Source: JBNJFY01 sp051747265
GTDB taxonomy: Bacteria; Bacteroidota; Rhodothermia; Balneolales; Balneolaceae
Length of the DNA: 64,000 nucleotides
Assembly: GCA_051747265.1 (NCBI GenBank)
Contig: JBNJFY010000007.1
Coordinates: 62,001-126,000, forward strand
Reading direction: 5' to 3'
Positions within the stretch are counted from its first letter, which is position 1. Every line of letters begins with the position of its first letter. Under the pieces are notes generated by a model. That model had not been told where the DNA came from. It ran no database searches and saw only the letters and a program-made list of their open reading frames with translations. Position numbers and translations under genes: made by a program. Of this stretch, positions 43,426 to 53,194 are shown piece after piece.

Positions 43426-43893
43426 ATGACAGACAAACGCATAGACACCATTACTGAATTAGTTACTCCCTTACTGGAGGAGCAAGATCTATTTTTGATC
43501 GATGTGAAAATTCATCCTGGTAAGGAAATGGAAGTCTGGATCTATGTGGATTCAGAAGAAGGTGGCGTAAATCTGGATACATGTGCGGATATTAGCCGGG
43601 AATTAGGTTTTTTAATGGAAGCGCACGACTTATTTACCAAGCGTTACCGATTAAATATTTCCTCACCGGGTATGAAACAGGCACTAGTAGACAAACGGCA
43701 ATACCGAAAAAATGTGGGCCGTAAGGCGCGCATCAAATTTAAGCGTAATGGCAATTATACTCGTTATGATGGAGTAATGTCTAATTATGACGGAGAGTTG
43801 ATTACGCTAGAAGTCGATGATGATGAAGTGGGTACCCAACAAATTAAGTTCGATGAAATAGTGGAAGCTAGTATTATTCCGAGCTTTAAATAG
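43426..43893 (+). CDS. rimP: Ribosome maturation factor RimP
   Basis: 155 residues from the ATG at 43426 (MTDKRIDTITELV); a TTG at 43396 is in frame but falls in the hairpin. RimP assists late 30S assembly. The N-terminal alpha/beta domain contains EMEVWIYVDSEEGGVNLDTC and the ISSPGMKQAL motif leads to a C-terminal SH3-like barrel. First gene of the rimP-nusA-infB-rbfA-truB-ribF-rpsO run, the order seen in many bacteria. Confidence 0.93.
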   Translation: MTDKRIDTITELVTPLLEEQDLFLIDVKIHPGKEMEVWIYVDSEEGGVNLDTCADISRELGFLMEAHDLFTKRYRLNISSPGMKQALVDKRQYRKNVGRKARIKFKRNGNYTRYDGVMSNYDGELITLEVDDDEVGTQQIKFDEIVEASIIPSFK

Positions 43894-43944
43894 CAGTATT
43901 TCAAGTTTAGAAAGTCACTCAACATTAGTTCACGGAGCAGCAAG

Positions 43945-45222
43945 ATGCAAAACGATATTTCAAAACAGATCATCCAGTCTTTCGCCGAGATTGCCAAGGA
44001 AAAGGGAATCGACAAGGATTTGTTGCTTTCTATCCTGGAGGATGTATTCCGTACCATGATTCGCAAGAAGTACGGATCTGATGAAGCCTTTGAAGTAATT
44101 TTAAATGCTGATCGTGGCGAAATCCAGATTTTGCATATACGGGAAGTAGTTCCCGAGGAAGAGCTGACTAACGATGTAACTGAAATTACGTTGGAGGAGG
44201 CACAGGAAGAGGATCCCGATCTGGAATTATATGATGAGTACGCGAAAGAGATTTCTATTCTGGATTTCGGTCGCCGTGCAGTGATGATGGCTCGTCAACA
44301 ATTGGCGCAGCGCATCCGTGAAATTGAGAAAGACAATATGTTCGAAGATTACTCCGAACGTATTGGCGAGATCATTCTCGGAGATGTCTATCAAGTACGA
44401 CGCAATAAAGATATTTTAGTTAACCACAATGGGGTTGAGCTACTTTTACCACGACGTGAACAGATCTATAAAGATCGGTTCCACAAGGGAGACACCATTC
44501 GGGCCGCGGTTATTGAAGTAAGCCGGCGTAATGGTAATCCCACGGTCATTATCTCTCGAACTTCCGAGATTTTCCTAGAACGATTGTTTGAAAATGAGAT
44601 CCCCGAAGTGTTTGATGGGATTATTGAACTGGTAGAAATCGCTCGAGAGCCCGGAGATCGTTCAAAAGTTGCGGTGCGTTCGCATGATGAACGGGTGGAT
44701 CCGGTTGGAGCCTGTGTAGGAATGAAAGGAATTCGTATTCACTCCATTGTCCGGGAACTGCAGAATGAGAATATTGATGTGATTAACTACTCGGATGATA
44801 AAGTGGAATTTATCCGCCGAGCGCTACAACCTGCAGAAATTTTGAATGTAGAACTGAATGAAGATCAAACTCATGCCAAAGTACTTGTCCCTGCAGATCA
44901 GGTTTCCAAGGCTATTGGACGTGGAGGCGTGAATATTCGTTTGGCCTCTAAATTGACCAATTGCGAGATTGATGTCTATCGCGAGGTCGACGAAGAAGAA
45001 GACATTGATATCTTTGAATTCGAAGAAGATTTCGGTGAAGATGCTGTTCAGTTACTCTATGATATTGGTTGCGATTCAGCTCGCGCCGTCCTAGATCTAG
45101 GTGTGGAGGAGCTTCAGCGCCGCACAGATGGTGAAATCGACGAAGAAGAAGCGGTTCGAATCATCAGTATTATCAAATTGGAATTCGAAGATGAGGAAGA
45201 TGTAGAGGAAGAAGAGATCTAA
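43945..45222 (+). CDS. nusA: Transcription elongation/termination factor NusA
   Basis: 425 residues: N-terminal RNA polymerase-binding domain (LLSILEDVFRTMIRKKYG), S1 domain (RIGEIILGDVYQV), and two KH domains (DPVGACVGMKGIRIHSIV and ADQVSKAIGRGGVNIRLA). There is no pair of gamma-proteobacterial AR repeats; instead a short acidic C-terminal domain (LYDIGCDSARAVLDLG) ends in DEEDVEEEEI, as in other FCB NusA proteins. It modulates pausing and termination and binds nascent RNA. Confidence 0.96.
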   Translation: MQNDISKQIIQSFAEIAKEKGIDKDLLLSILEDVFRTMIRKKYGSDEAFEVILNADRGEIQILHIREVVPEEELTNDVTEITLEEAQEEDPDLELYDEYAKEISILDFGRRAVMMARQQLAQRIREIEKDNMFEDYSERIGEIILGDVYQVRRNKDILVNHNGVELLLPRREQIYKDRFHKGDTIRAAVIEVSRRNGNPTVIISRTSEIFLERLFENEIPEVFDGIIELVEIAREPGDRSKVAVRSHDERVDPVGACVGMKGIRIHSIVRELQNENIDVINYSDDKVEFIRRALQPAEILNVELNEDQTHAKVLVPADQVSKAIGRGGVNIRLASKLTNCEIDVYREVDEEEDIDIFEFEEDFGEDAVQLLYDIGCDSARAVLDLGVEELQRRTDGEIDEEEAVRIISIIKLEFEDEEDVEEEEI

Positions 45223-45305
45223 TAATCTCGGCTACCAATGCCACAGAATCCTCATTATCTTATACCGTTTATTAATTACGCTACGGAAACAGCAAAAACT
45301 TTTAT

Positions 45306-48305
45306 ATGACGCAGCAAAAACCTAAAAAACTTTTCAAGGTAGCTTCAGAATTTAATGTCTCCACGCAATCGATAGTGGACGCATTGGCTGATCGCGATTT
45401 TGATATCGACAACAAACCCAATTCCAAGGTCACCGCTGAAATGTACGCGGTGTTGGAAGAGGAATATGGCGTCGATAAACAGCGTAGTGCCGAGCAGGCA
45501 AGAGCCAGAGAAGCTTATGAAAATCGTCGCAATGAAATACATGCGTCTCGTAATGAAAGTGTTTCCGTGGAAAGCTTCTTAGAACCAATGGACGATTTAC
45601 CGTTGGAACCGGAAGAAGATATGCCGCTGGAGCCTCAAGAAGAAGAAACCGTGACCCAGGAAGAAGAGGTCCACGAAAAAACAGAAGCTGATGCGGAAGC
45701 CGATGCTGATAGTGAAGAAGAGACGGATACCGAAGCTGAAGTTGAATCGGAGACAGAGGCCGAAGCCGAAGCCGATGAACAGATAGAGACAGATGTCGAA
45801 GCTGAAGCTGAAGAAGCTAAAGACGAAAAGGAAGAGGTCGTAGCCGAAACCAAAGAGCCGGAAGAAGAAGCGGCCGCGGACAAACCTGAGCAGGAAGAAG
45901 CTGAAGCAGAATCGGAAACCGAAGAGGTAAGTGCTGAAGCAGACGAGAAGCAGGAAGAGAAGGAACAGAAAGAGGAAGAAACTGAGCAAGCAGAAACCTC
46001 TGAAGAAAAAGATGAAGACGAAACTGAGGAAACAGAGGTAGAGAGCGAAGAGAAAGAAGACACTGATCAAGATGTAGAAGATGATGAAGAGGCCGAGGAT
46101 GATGAAGAGGCCGAGGACGATGAAGAGGTTGATGAGGATGGCGAAACCGTCATTCGAGGGCGCGCCGGACGTTTAAAAGGCACCAAAGTACTCGGCAAGG
46201 TGGATGTCAATCGTCATGACAAGAAAAAGAAACGCAAAAAGAAAAAGCGTAAGAGAAAAAGTGCTCAGGGCGATGACGATTCCAAGCAACGGTCGGATAA
46301 GAGCAATAAGCCGAAGCGAGGAGATGATCAGAAGTCTCGTAAGAAGAAGAAAAAGAAGAAAAAGCGACGTAAACGCTCCAAAATTGATGAGAGTGATGTA
46401 GAGAAGAAAATGCGCGAAACAATGCAGCGCATGAAATCTTCCGAGACAGTGGGTAGTCGTCGTCAAAAGCGTCGTCAACAACGGAGAGAGGAACGCGAAG
46501 AACAGCTGCAGGAGCAAAAAGAGCTCGAACAATTACAAGAAGAAGTTCTTGAAGTTACCGAATTTATTACGGTGAACGATTTAGCTGATCTGCTCGGAGT
46601 GGGTGTGAATGATATTATTACTACCTGTATGAATCTGGGCATGATGGTTTCCATCAACCAGCGACTGGATGCCAGTACTATCGAACTCGTTGCTGAGGAA
46701 TACGATAAAGAAGTCGAGTTCGTGGATGCCGATGACATGATCGAAGAGATTGAGATCGAAGAGGACGATCCGGAAGATCTTGAACCGCGTGCGCCAATTA
46801 TTACGGTAATGGGACACGTTGACCACGGTAAAACTTCCTTGCTTGATTATATACGTAAAGCAAAAGTAGCGGCTGGTGAGGCTGGTGGAATTACCCAGCA
46901 CGTAGGTGCGTATTCGGTTAAAACCGATGACGGACGGCCTATTACTTTCCTGGATACGCCCGGTCACGAAGCTTTTACGGCGATGCGTTCTCGTGGTGCA
47001 CAGGCAACCGATATTGTAATTCTGGTTGTTGCCGCTGATGATGCGGTGATGCCGCAAACCATTGAGGCGATCAACCACGCCAAAGCTGCTGGCGTTTCAC
47101 TGATTGTAGCTATCAACAAGATGGATAAAGCTGGCGCCAACCCGGATAAAATTAAGCAGCAATTGGCCGAACACGATGTTATCGTTGAGGAATACGGAGG
47201 TAAGGTACAGAGTGCCGAAATCTCCGCTAAAACAGGTGATGGTATCGATGAGTTGCTGGAAAAAGTACTTATCGAATCTGAACTAATGGAATTGCGCGCC
47301 AATCCCAATCGTCAGGCTGAAGGTACTGTTCTGGAGTCTAAAAAGGATAAAGGAAAGGGTATCGTGGCCAATATCTTGGTTCAAAATGGTACCTTGCGAG
47401 TTGGCGATGCCTATGTTGCCGGTCCTTGCTTTGGTCGTGTTCGAGCCATGGAAGATGAGCATGGTGAACGGCTCGAAGAGGCGGGACCATCTACTCCGGT
47501 TCAGTTGTTAGGATTTAATGAAATGCCGCAAGCCGGTGACCGCTTAGTGGTAGCCAAGGATGAGAAAAAGGCCAAAGATATTGCCAATCAACGTCAGCAA
47601 ATCAAACGTGAGCAAGATCTGCGTAAAAGCAAGCATCTCACCCTGGATGATCTGTCTCGTCGATTGGCACTTGGTGAAGTGACCGATTTAAATATCATTA
47701 TAAAGGCTGATGTGGACGGATCCATCGAGGCCCTCTCCGGGTCATTGCAGAAATTGAGCAACTCCGAGGTTGCGGTTAATATTATTCACACCGGTGCCGG
47801 TGCTATTACCGAATCCGATGTGTTGTTGGCCTCCGCTTCTGATGCTATTATTATCGGTTTCCAAGTTCGTCCTACACCTACAGCACGTAAGTTGGCCGAA
47901 TCTGAGGAGATTGATATTCGACTCTTCAGTGTAATTTATGATGCAGTGGATGAAGTTCGAGATGCTCTGGAAGGACTGTTAACACCTGAAATTAAAGAGG
48001 AGATCCTGGGTAATATTGAGGTACGAGATACCTTTAAGGTACCTAGTGCTGGAACGATTGCCGGTTGCTATGTAATGGATGGTAAGGTGACACGAAATTC
48101 CAAGGTGCGACTGGTTCGGGAGGGCGTAGTTATTTATGACGGCGAACTCGACTCTCTGAAACGGTTTAAGGATGATGTTAAGGAAGTACAAGCCGGATAT
48201 GAATGCGGATTGGGTATTTCCAATTATAACGACATCAAGATAGGCGACCACATCGAGGTATATCGAGAAGTTGAGAAGAAACGAAAACTCGATTCAGTTT
48301 CATAG
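45306..48305 (+). CDS. infB: Translation initiation factor IF-2, long acidic N-terminus
   Basis: 999 residues. An IF2N domain (KLFKVASEFNVSTQSIVDAL) is followed by about 190 residues dominated by Glu, Asp and Ala (96-285), then a Lys/Arg block (300-375), then the second IF2N-like domain (FITVNDLADLLGVG) and the GTPase domain starting near residue 495 with GHVDHGKTSLLDY, DTPGHEAFTAMRSRGA and NKMDKAGA. The C-terminal domains II to IV end with KIGDHIEVYREVEKKRKL. It guides initiator tRNA to the 30S subunit. The acidic stretch contains 18-bp DNA repeats. Confidence 0.97.
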   Translation: MTQQKPKKLFKVASEFNVSTQSIVDALADRDFDIDNKPNSKVTAEMYAVLEEEYGVDKQRSAEQARAREAYENRRNEIHASRNESVSVESFLEPMDDLPLEPEEDMPLEPQEEETVTQEEEVHEKTEADAEADADSEEETDTEAEVESETEAEAEADEQIETDVEAEAEEAKDEKEEVVAETKEPEEEAAADKPEQEEAEAESETEEVSAEADEKQEEKEQKEEETEQAETSEEKDEDETEETEVESEEKEDTDQDVEDDEEAEDDEEAEDDEEVDEDGETVIRGRAGRLKGTKVLGKVDVNRHDKKKKRKKKKRKRKSAQGDDDSKQRSDKSNKPKRGDDQKSRKKKKKKKKRRKRSKIDESDVEKKMRETMQRMKSSETVGSRRQKRRQQRREEREEQLQEQKELEQLQEEVLEVTEFITVNDLADLLGVGVNDIITTCMNLGMMVSINQRLDASTIELVAEEYDKEVEFVDADDMIEEIEIEEDDPEDLEPRAPIITVMGHVDHGKTSLLDYIRKAKVAAGEAGGITQHVGAYSVKTDDGRPITFLDTPGHEAFTAMRSRGAQATDIVILVVAADDAVMPQTIEAINHAKAAGVSLIVAINKMDKAGANPDKIKQQLAEHDVIVEEYGGKVQSAEISAKTGDGIDELLEKVLIESELMELRANPNRQAEGTVLESKKDKGKGIVANILVQNGTLRVGDAYVAGPCFGRVRAMEDEHGERLEEAGPSTPVQLLGFNEMPQAGDRLVVAKDEKKAKDIANQRQQIKREQDLRKSKHLTLDDLSRRLALGEVTDLNIIIKADVDGSIEALSGSLQKLSNSEVAVNIIHTGAGAITESDVLLASASDAIIIGFQVRPTPTARKLAESEEIDIRLFSVIYDAVDEVRDALEGLLTPEIKEEILGNIEVRDTFKVPSAGTIAGCYVMDGKVTRNSKVRLVREGVVIYDGELDSLKRFKDDVKEVQAGYECGLGISNYNDIKIGDHIEVYREVEKKRKLDSVS
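46077..46130 (+). repeat. 18-bp tandem repeat inside infB
   Basis: Three 18-base units at 46077-46094, 46095-46112 and 46113-46130, encoding EDDEEA, EDDEEA, EDDEEV. A likely slippage-prone, length-variable part of the acidic linker. Confidence 0.75.
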
Positions 48306-48320
48306 CATAGGACTAGTTAA

Positions 48321-48701
48321 ATGAGTATTCGTACTGAACGTCTGGGTACCGTTATCCAACGGGATCTGGGCGCGATTATCCAAAAGCATTACCAGCACGG
48401 GACAATCATTACCGTCACAAGAGTTGATGTGACTGAAGATCTGATGATTGCCAAAATCTATTTAAGTATCATGGCTCCGGGTCAGGATACCGATACGGTA
48501 TTTGACTATCTTCAAGAGCATGTGGTTGATATTCGGAAACGGTTGGCGAATAAAATCAGACACCAAGTTCGTCGTATTCCCGAGCTGCATTTGGTTAAAG
48601 ATGAGTCGGCCGCTTATGCCCAAAAAATGGAACGCATCTTTGATGAAATCCGGGAAGAGCGAGAGCAGCGTCAGGATGGTATCGATGATGAGGAGGAGTA
48701 A
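48321..48701 (+). CDS. rbfA: Ribosome-binding factor A
   Basis: 126 residues with the RbfA KH-type fold: IRTERLGTVIQRDLGAII at the N-terminus, ITVTRVDVTEDLMIAKIYLS and the C-terminal RIPELHLVKDESAAYAQKME. RbfA binds 16S rRNA for late 30S maturation and cold growth. It follows infB after 15 bases, as usual. Confidence 0.95.
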   Translation: MSIRTERLGTVIQRDLGAIIQKHYQHGTIITVTRVDVTEDLMIAKIYLSIMAPGQDTDTVFDYLQEHVVDIRKRLANKIRHQVRRIPELHLVKDESAAYAQKMERIFDEIREEREQRQDGIDDEEE

Positions 48702-48791
48702 CAGTTTTACCATGACAGATGGTTATCCCGGCCTACTTCCGTTGTTCAGTACTCGGAATTTGAGATCATCGCTGCTCTGATTTAATACTGT

Positions 48792-49517
48792 ATGGCTGTT
48801 ACCATTCCTCTGAAAGATTTGACGGTATATTCCCAAGAACATCTCCCCGCCAAGGATGCCGATTTCAAAGCAGGATCTGCCTTTCTATTGAATAAACCCA
48901 AAGGAAAAACGAGTTTTCAGCTTGTCTATGAGCTTCGTTCTTTACTCAATGGTATAAAAGTTGGCCATGCCGGAACGCTGGATCCAATGGCTACCGGTTT
49001 ATTAATTGTATGTGTGGGTAAAGCCACCAAATCAATTAAGTATATCCAGGAATTGGATAAAGTTTACACCGGGGAAGTTACACTGGGAGCCTCAACACCC
49101 AGCTTTGACTCGGAAACGGAGATTGATCAAACTGAAGAATGGGATCATGTGACGTTAAAATTGATCAACAAAACACTAGATGAACAATTTTCGGGGACGA
49201 TTGTACAATATCCACCAGCTTACTCCGCCATCCGGCGAAATGGAGAACGGCTATATAGGAAGGCTCGTCGGGGAGAAAAGGTTCAGGTGCCGCCTCGTCA
49301 AGTTACTATAGAGAAGGCTAGAGCTTATGAGATGAATGGCCCTAGATTTAAATTAGATGTGACCTGCAGTCGAGGGACCTATATTCGTTCTCTAGCTCAT
49401 GATATCGGGAAAGCAATTAATAGTTTGGGGTACCTTTCCGCGTTACAGAGAACCGCTATTGGTCAATATAAAGTGGATCAAGCATTCTCTATAAATGATT
49501 TAGAATCAATACTCTGA
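48792..49517 (+). CDS. truB: tRNA pseudouridine-55 synthase
   Basis: 241 residues. Catalytic motif GHAGTLDPMATGLL with the essential Asp, preceded by NKPKGKTSFQLV and followed by PPAYSAIRRNGERLY and VTCSRGTYIRSLAHDIG. It makes pseudouridine 55 in the T loop of tRNAs. Shorter than E. coli TruB (314) because the C-terminal PUA domain is reduced, as in many FCB members. 90 bases after rbfA and 8 before ribF. Confidence 0.95.
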   Translation: MAVTIPLKDLTVYSQEHLPAKDADFKAGSAFLLNKPKGKTSFQLVYELRSLLNGIKVGHAGTLDPMATGLLIVCVGKATKSIKYIQELDKVYTGEVTLGASTPSFDSETEIDQTEEWDHVTLKLINKTLDEQFSGTIVQYPPAYSAIRRNGERLYRKARRGEKVQVPPRQVTIEKARAYEMNGPRFKLDVTCSRGTYIRSLAHDIGKAINSLGYLSALQRTAIGQYKVDQAFSINDLESIL

Positions 49518-49525
49518 GATTGGCT

Positions 49526-50458
49526 ATGTCTGAATTGGTGTTTCTAAAAGAAGTTCAGCAAGATTTAAATACCGTAGTTACTGTAGGTACATTTGATGGG
49601 GTGCATCGAGGGCATCGAGCACTTATCGATACAGTTATTCAACGAAGTAGAGAACATGGTGCCCGAAGTGTTATTGTAACCTTTGATCCACATCCGCGCG
49701 ATATTATTAATCCGGGGTCGGACGGAATTAAATTACTGACCACGCTAGAAGAACGATGCTCCATTTTAGCTGATTTGGGAATTGATGCAATGGTGGTCAT
49801 TCCCTTCACCAGGGACTTTTCATTGTTGTCATCGGAAGAGTTTATACGAGAAATTATTTATGAGAAAATCGGCGTAAAAGAATTTGTCATAGGATTTGAT
49901 CACCATTTTGGTCGCAATAGGGAAGGTACTATTGAAACGGTACAACAGTTGGGGCGAACGCTGGGTTTTGGGGTACATGTGGTTTCTAAGCGAGAATTCG
50001 ATGACCAAAAGATAAGCAGTACAGCTATTCGAAAAGCGATCATGGAGAATGGAGATATCCCATTGGCCAATGAGTTATTGGGTTGGACTTACCGACTGAC
50101 CGGTACCGTGATTCATGGTGATAAAAGAGGAGCTTCGATTGGATTTCCCACTGCCAATATCAAGCCGGATCATCCCAATAAGGCAATCCCTAAAAATGGT
50201 GTCTATGCCGTACGCACAAAGATTAATGGAGATGAGTATGGGGGTATGATGAATATTGGAGTACGTCCAACTTTTACCGAAGAAGAAGAGGCCACTTTAG
50301 AAGTGCATCTATTCGATTTTGATGACAATATCTATGGAAAATCCCTGGAAATATTCTTCGAGGGGCGTATTCGAGATGAGCAAAAGTTCGATGGTATTGA
50401 AGCCATAAAAAGGCAATTAAAAGAAGACAAACGTATTGCCGAATCAATATTAAATTGA
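49526..50458 (+). CDS. ribF: Bifunctional riboflavin kinase / FAD synthetase
   Basis: 310 residues from the ATG at 49526 (a TTG at 49520 is 2 codons upstream). The N-terminal FAD synthetase nucleotidyltransferase has VGTFDGVHRGHRAL and later FVIGFDHHFGRNREG; the C-terminal riboflavin kinase has GDKRGASIGFPTANI and GVYAVRT. It makes FMN and FAD. It lies between truB and rpsO, the conserved neighbourhood. Confidence 0.95.
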   Translation: MSELVFLKEVQQDLNTVVTVGTFDGVHRGHRALIDTVIQRSREHGARSVIVTFDPHPRDIINPGSDGIKLLTTLEERCSILADLGIDAMVVIPFTRDFSLLSSEEFIREIIYEKIGVKEFVIGFDHHFGRNREGTIETVQQLGRTLGFGVHVVSKREFDDQKISSTAIRKAIMENGDIPLANELLGWTYRLTGTVIHGDKRGASIGFPTANIKPDHPNKAIPKNGVYAVRTKINGDEYGGMMNIGVRPTFTEEEEATLEVHLFDFDDNIYGKSLEIFFEGRIRDEQKFDGIEAIKRQLKEDKRIAESILN

Positions 50459-50515
50459 TATATTTGCAAACTGTATAGAAATGGAAACCCGGTAAACTTA
50501 CGAACGCACTCACAC

Positions 50516-50785
50516 ATGAGCTTAACCACGGAAGAGAAAAAAGAAATTTTTGAAAAATACGGTAAAGGATCTAAAGACACAGGTTCAACCGAAGCTCAAA
50601 TCGCATTGTTCACGAAGCGAATCAATCATTTGACAGACCATTTGAAAGATCATGGACAAGACCACGCATCGCGCCGTGGATTGTTGAAACTGGTAGGTAA
50701 GCGTCGTCGCTTACTCGACTATCTTAAGGATAACGATATCGCAACGTATCGAGAACTTATTGCTGATCTGGGGATTCGTAAATAA
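50516..50785 (+). CDS. rpsO: 30S ribosomal protein S15
   Basis: 89 residues, exact S15 length, with TGSTEAQIALFTKRINHLTD, DHASRRGLLKLVGKRRRLLDYL and the C-terminal YRELIADLGIRK. S15 binds 16S rRNA helix 22 region early in 30S assembly. It ends the translation-factor run with a strong terminator, and pnp follows, the common rpsO-pnp order. Confidence 0.97.
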   Translation: MSLTTEEKKEIFEKYGKGSKDTGSTEAQIALFTKRINHLTDHLKDHGQDHASRRGLLKLVGKRRRLLDYLKDNDIATYRELIADLGIRK

Positions 50786-50794
50786 GCGAATGAT

Positions 50795-50821
50795 AAAGGC
50801 ACGATTTTCGTGCCTTTTTTT
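50795..50821 (+). terminator. Intrinsic terminator after rpsO
   Basis: AAAGGCACG, loop ATTTT, CGTGCCTTT and a further four T's: a 9-bp stem 9 bases after the rpsO stop. Confidence 0.95.
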
Positions 50822-50840
50822 ATATTGCTCATCTATTATC

Positions 50841-50858
50841 GGTAACCTTATGGTTACC
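50841..50858 (+). promoter_or_regulatory. Hairpin in the pnp leader
   Basis: GGTAACC (50841-50847), TTAT, GGTTACC (50852-50858), in the 167-base leader between the rpsO terminator and the pnp start. In E. coli a leader hairpin is cut by RNase III and then used by PNPase to repress its own synthesis; a similar role here is an inference. Confidence 0.35.
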
Positions 50859-50988
50859 ATTAGTCAACCAATACAATACAACAGAACGTTGTAGGTATTC
50901 GAGAGAGGATCGTTGATATCAGTATCAGGTGATTCCTCAGTAAATGTCGAATACAGTTAGAATACGAGAAAGAAGGAAGATATAATTT

Positions 50989-53103
50989 ATGAAAGCTGAT
51001 TTTAGAACAGTAGAATTTGCACCTGGCAAAGAGTTGTCTATTGAAACCGGACGGCTGGCTAAACAAGCCGATGGTGCCGTAACGGTACGTATGGGTGATA
51101 CCATGGTACTTTGTACAGCGGTTAGTGAAAAAGAACCCAAACCGGGATTGAACTTTTTCCCGCTGACAGTAGACTTGAGAGAGAATTTTTCAGCCGGTGG
51201 ACGTTTCCCCGGTGGATTTATTAAACGAGAAGGGCGTCCCTCTGAAAAAGAGGTATTGGCCAGTCGATTGATTGACCGTACGATTCGTCCGTTGTTCCCT
51301 AAAGGGTATAAATGTGAAACACAGATTATTTGCCAAGTAATTTCCTCTGATGGAGAGAATGATGGCGATGTAATCGGCGCGGTGGGGGCTTCGGCTGCTT
51401 TAACCTTGTCGGATGCACCTTTTGAAGGACCGATGGCCCAAGTTCGTATCGGTCGTATTGAGGGTGAATGGATTATCAACCCAACCATTACGGAGCTGGA
51501 ATCCAGTGAAGTAGACTTGATTGTTGGTGGTACCGAAGAAAGCGTAGTCATGATCGAAGGAGAAATGGATGAGATCTCTGAAGATGAGATGATTGACGCG
51601 ATCAAGACTGCTCATGAAGCCATTATCAAGCTCTGTAAGTTTCAAAACGAACTTGCTGAAGAGTTCGGTAAAGAAAATCGAGAGTTCGAACCAGAAGAGA
51701 CCGATGCTGAGTTAGAAGCTAAGGTCAAAGAGCTGGTTGGGACACAGATTAATGAAATTGTCAATACCGGCTTAGGTAAGGAAGAGTACAACGCTCGCCT
51801 GAAAGACGTACGTAATAGCGTTATTGAGCAAATGGGCGAGGAATACGAAGAGCAGGAAGATGATATTAAGGAGATCATCAGCAGCATTGAGAAAAATGAG
51901 CTGCGTAATATGATCTTGACCAAGAAGAAGCGAATCGATGGACGTAATCCGGAAGATATTCGCGATATCTGGTCTGAAGTCAGTTATATGCCTCGTACCC
52001 ATGGCTCCGCGATCTTTACGCGTGGTGAAACACAGGCACTGGTATCCGCTACTCTAGGTACCAAAGCGGATGAGCAAGCCGTAGATACGCTGTTTGAGCA
52101 AGATGCCAAGCAATTCTACCTACAGTATAACTTCCCACCATTCTGTGTGGGCGAAGCCGCATTTTTGCGTGGACCCGGGCGACGAGAAATCGGTCACGGA
52201 CACTTGGCCGAGCGTGCGGTTCGCAAGATGATGCCTTCTTTTGAAGAGTTTGGCTATGTGATCCGCGTGATTTCAGACATTCTGGAATCTAACGGTTCTT
52301 CTTCAATGGCTTCTATCTGCGGTGCTTCCATGGCACTTATGGATGCTGGCGTTCCCCTGAAGAAACCGATTTCCGGTATCGCAATGGGAATGATCGTTGG
52401 CGAAAACGATACGGTGGTTCTTTCCGATATCCGTGGCGAAGAAGACTTCATGGGCGATATGGACTTCAAAGTAGCCGGAACTCAAGACGGTATCACGGCT
52501 TGTCAGATGGATATCAAAGTAAAGGGCATTTCTTACGAAGTGATGGCCAAAGCATTGGCACAAGCCAAAGAGGGCCGTATGCACATTCTGAATAAAATGG
52601 CTGAAACCATCAGCGAGCCACGAGAGCAACTTTCTGAATTCGCTCCGCAGTTTGTTAAGATGGAAATCGATGCCGACGAAATTGGTAGCGTGATTGGTCC
52701 TGGCGGCAAGGTGATTAAAACCTTGCAGCGTGAAACGGATACCGAAATTCATATTGAAGAAAATGAAGAAGGTACCAAAGGCTTAATCACCATTTCTGCG
52801 GATAGCTTAAGCAACGCGGAAGAAGCCAAGAAACGCATTAAGCAGATGACCGGTCAGCTTGAAGAGGGCACCATCTATCACGGTACCGTAAAAGCCATCA
52901 AGGACTACGGTGCCTTTGTAGAGATTGTCCCTGGTAAAGACGGTCTGCTGCACATTTCTGAAATTGCGCATGAGCACATCCCCAATGTTCGCGATGTACT
53001 CAGCGTTGGAGATGAAATCGAAGTAAAACTGATCCGTGTTGAGCACGGTGGAAAGCTTCGACTGTCTCGTAAGGCTCTTCTGGATCAAGAAGAAGAAGAG
53101 TAA
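50989..53103 (+). CDS. pnp: Polyribonucleotide nucleotidyltransferase
   Basis: 704 residues. Two RNase PH domains (first with ENFSAGGRFPGGFIKREG, second with RTHGSAIFTRGETQAL and GRREIGHGHLAERA), then a KH domain (IGSVIGPGGKVIKTLQ) and an S1 domain (GTVKAIKDYGAFVEI). It degrades RNA phosphorolytically 3' to 5' and can add tails. It follows the rpsO terminator with a leader of its own and has a terminator downstream. Confidence 0.97.
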   Translation: MKADFRTVEFAPGKELSIETGRLAKQADGAVTVRMGDTMVLCTAVSEKEPKPGLNFFPLTVDLRENFSAGGRFPGGFIKREGRPSEKEVLASRLIDRTIRPLFPKGYKCETQIICQVISSDGENDGDVIGAVGASAALTLSDAPFEGPMAQVRIGRIEGEWIINPTITELESSEVDLIVGGTEESVVMIEGEMDEISEDEMIDAIKTAHEAIIKLCKFQNELAEEFGKENREFEPEETDAELEAKVKELVGTQINEIVNTGLGKEEYNARLKDVRNSVIEQMGEEYEEQEDDIKEIISSIEKNELRNMILTKKKRIDGRNPEDIRDIWSEVSYMPRTHGSAIFTRGETQALVSATLGTKADEQAVDTLFEQDAKQFYLQYNFPPFCVGEAAFLRGPGRREIGHGHLAERAVRKMMPSFEEFGYVIRVISDILESNGSSSMASICGASMALMDAGVPLKKPISGIAMGMIVGENDTVVLSDIRGEEDFMGDMDFKVAGTQDGITACQMDIKVKGISYEVMAKALAQAKEGRMHILNKMAETISEPREQLSEFAPQFVKMEIDADEIGSVIGPGGKVIKTLQRETDTEIHIEENEEGTKGLITISADSLSNAEEAKKRIKQMTGQLEEGTIYHGTVKAIKDYGAFVEIVPGKDGLLHISEIAHEHIPNVRDVLSVGDEIEVKLIRVEHGGKLRLSRKALLDQEEEE

Positions 53104-53130
53104 CAACTTCGAGACGATCTCGTTATATTC

Positions 53131-53161
53131 AAGCGCCATCTTAACCGATGGCGCTTTTTTT
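53131..53161 (+). terminator. Intrinsic terminator after pnp
   Basis: AAGCGCCATC, loop TTAACC, GATGGCGCTT and a run of T's to 53161; 10-bp stem, 27 bases after the pnp stop. Confidence 0.95.
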
Positions 53162-53194
53162 ATCTATTGAATTTCTTAACTATATCCTTTTTGT

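Noticed and set aside
45152..45165. GGTTCGAATC, like a tRNA T-arm
   Set aside because: In frame inside nusA with no cloverleaf around it.
45597..46070. Long minus-strand frame rich in Phe, Leu and Ser opposite infB
   Set aside because: It is the complement of the Glu/Asp repeat in IF2 and mimics a membrane protein by composition only.
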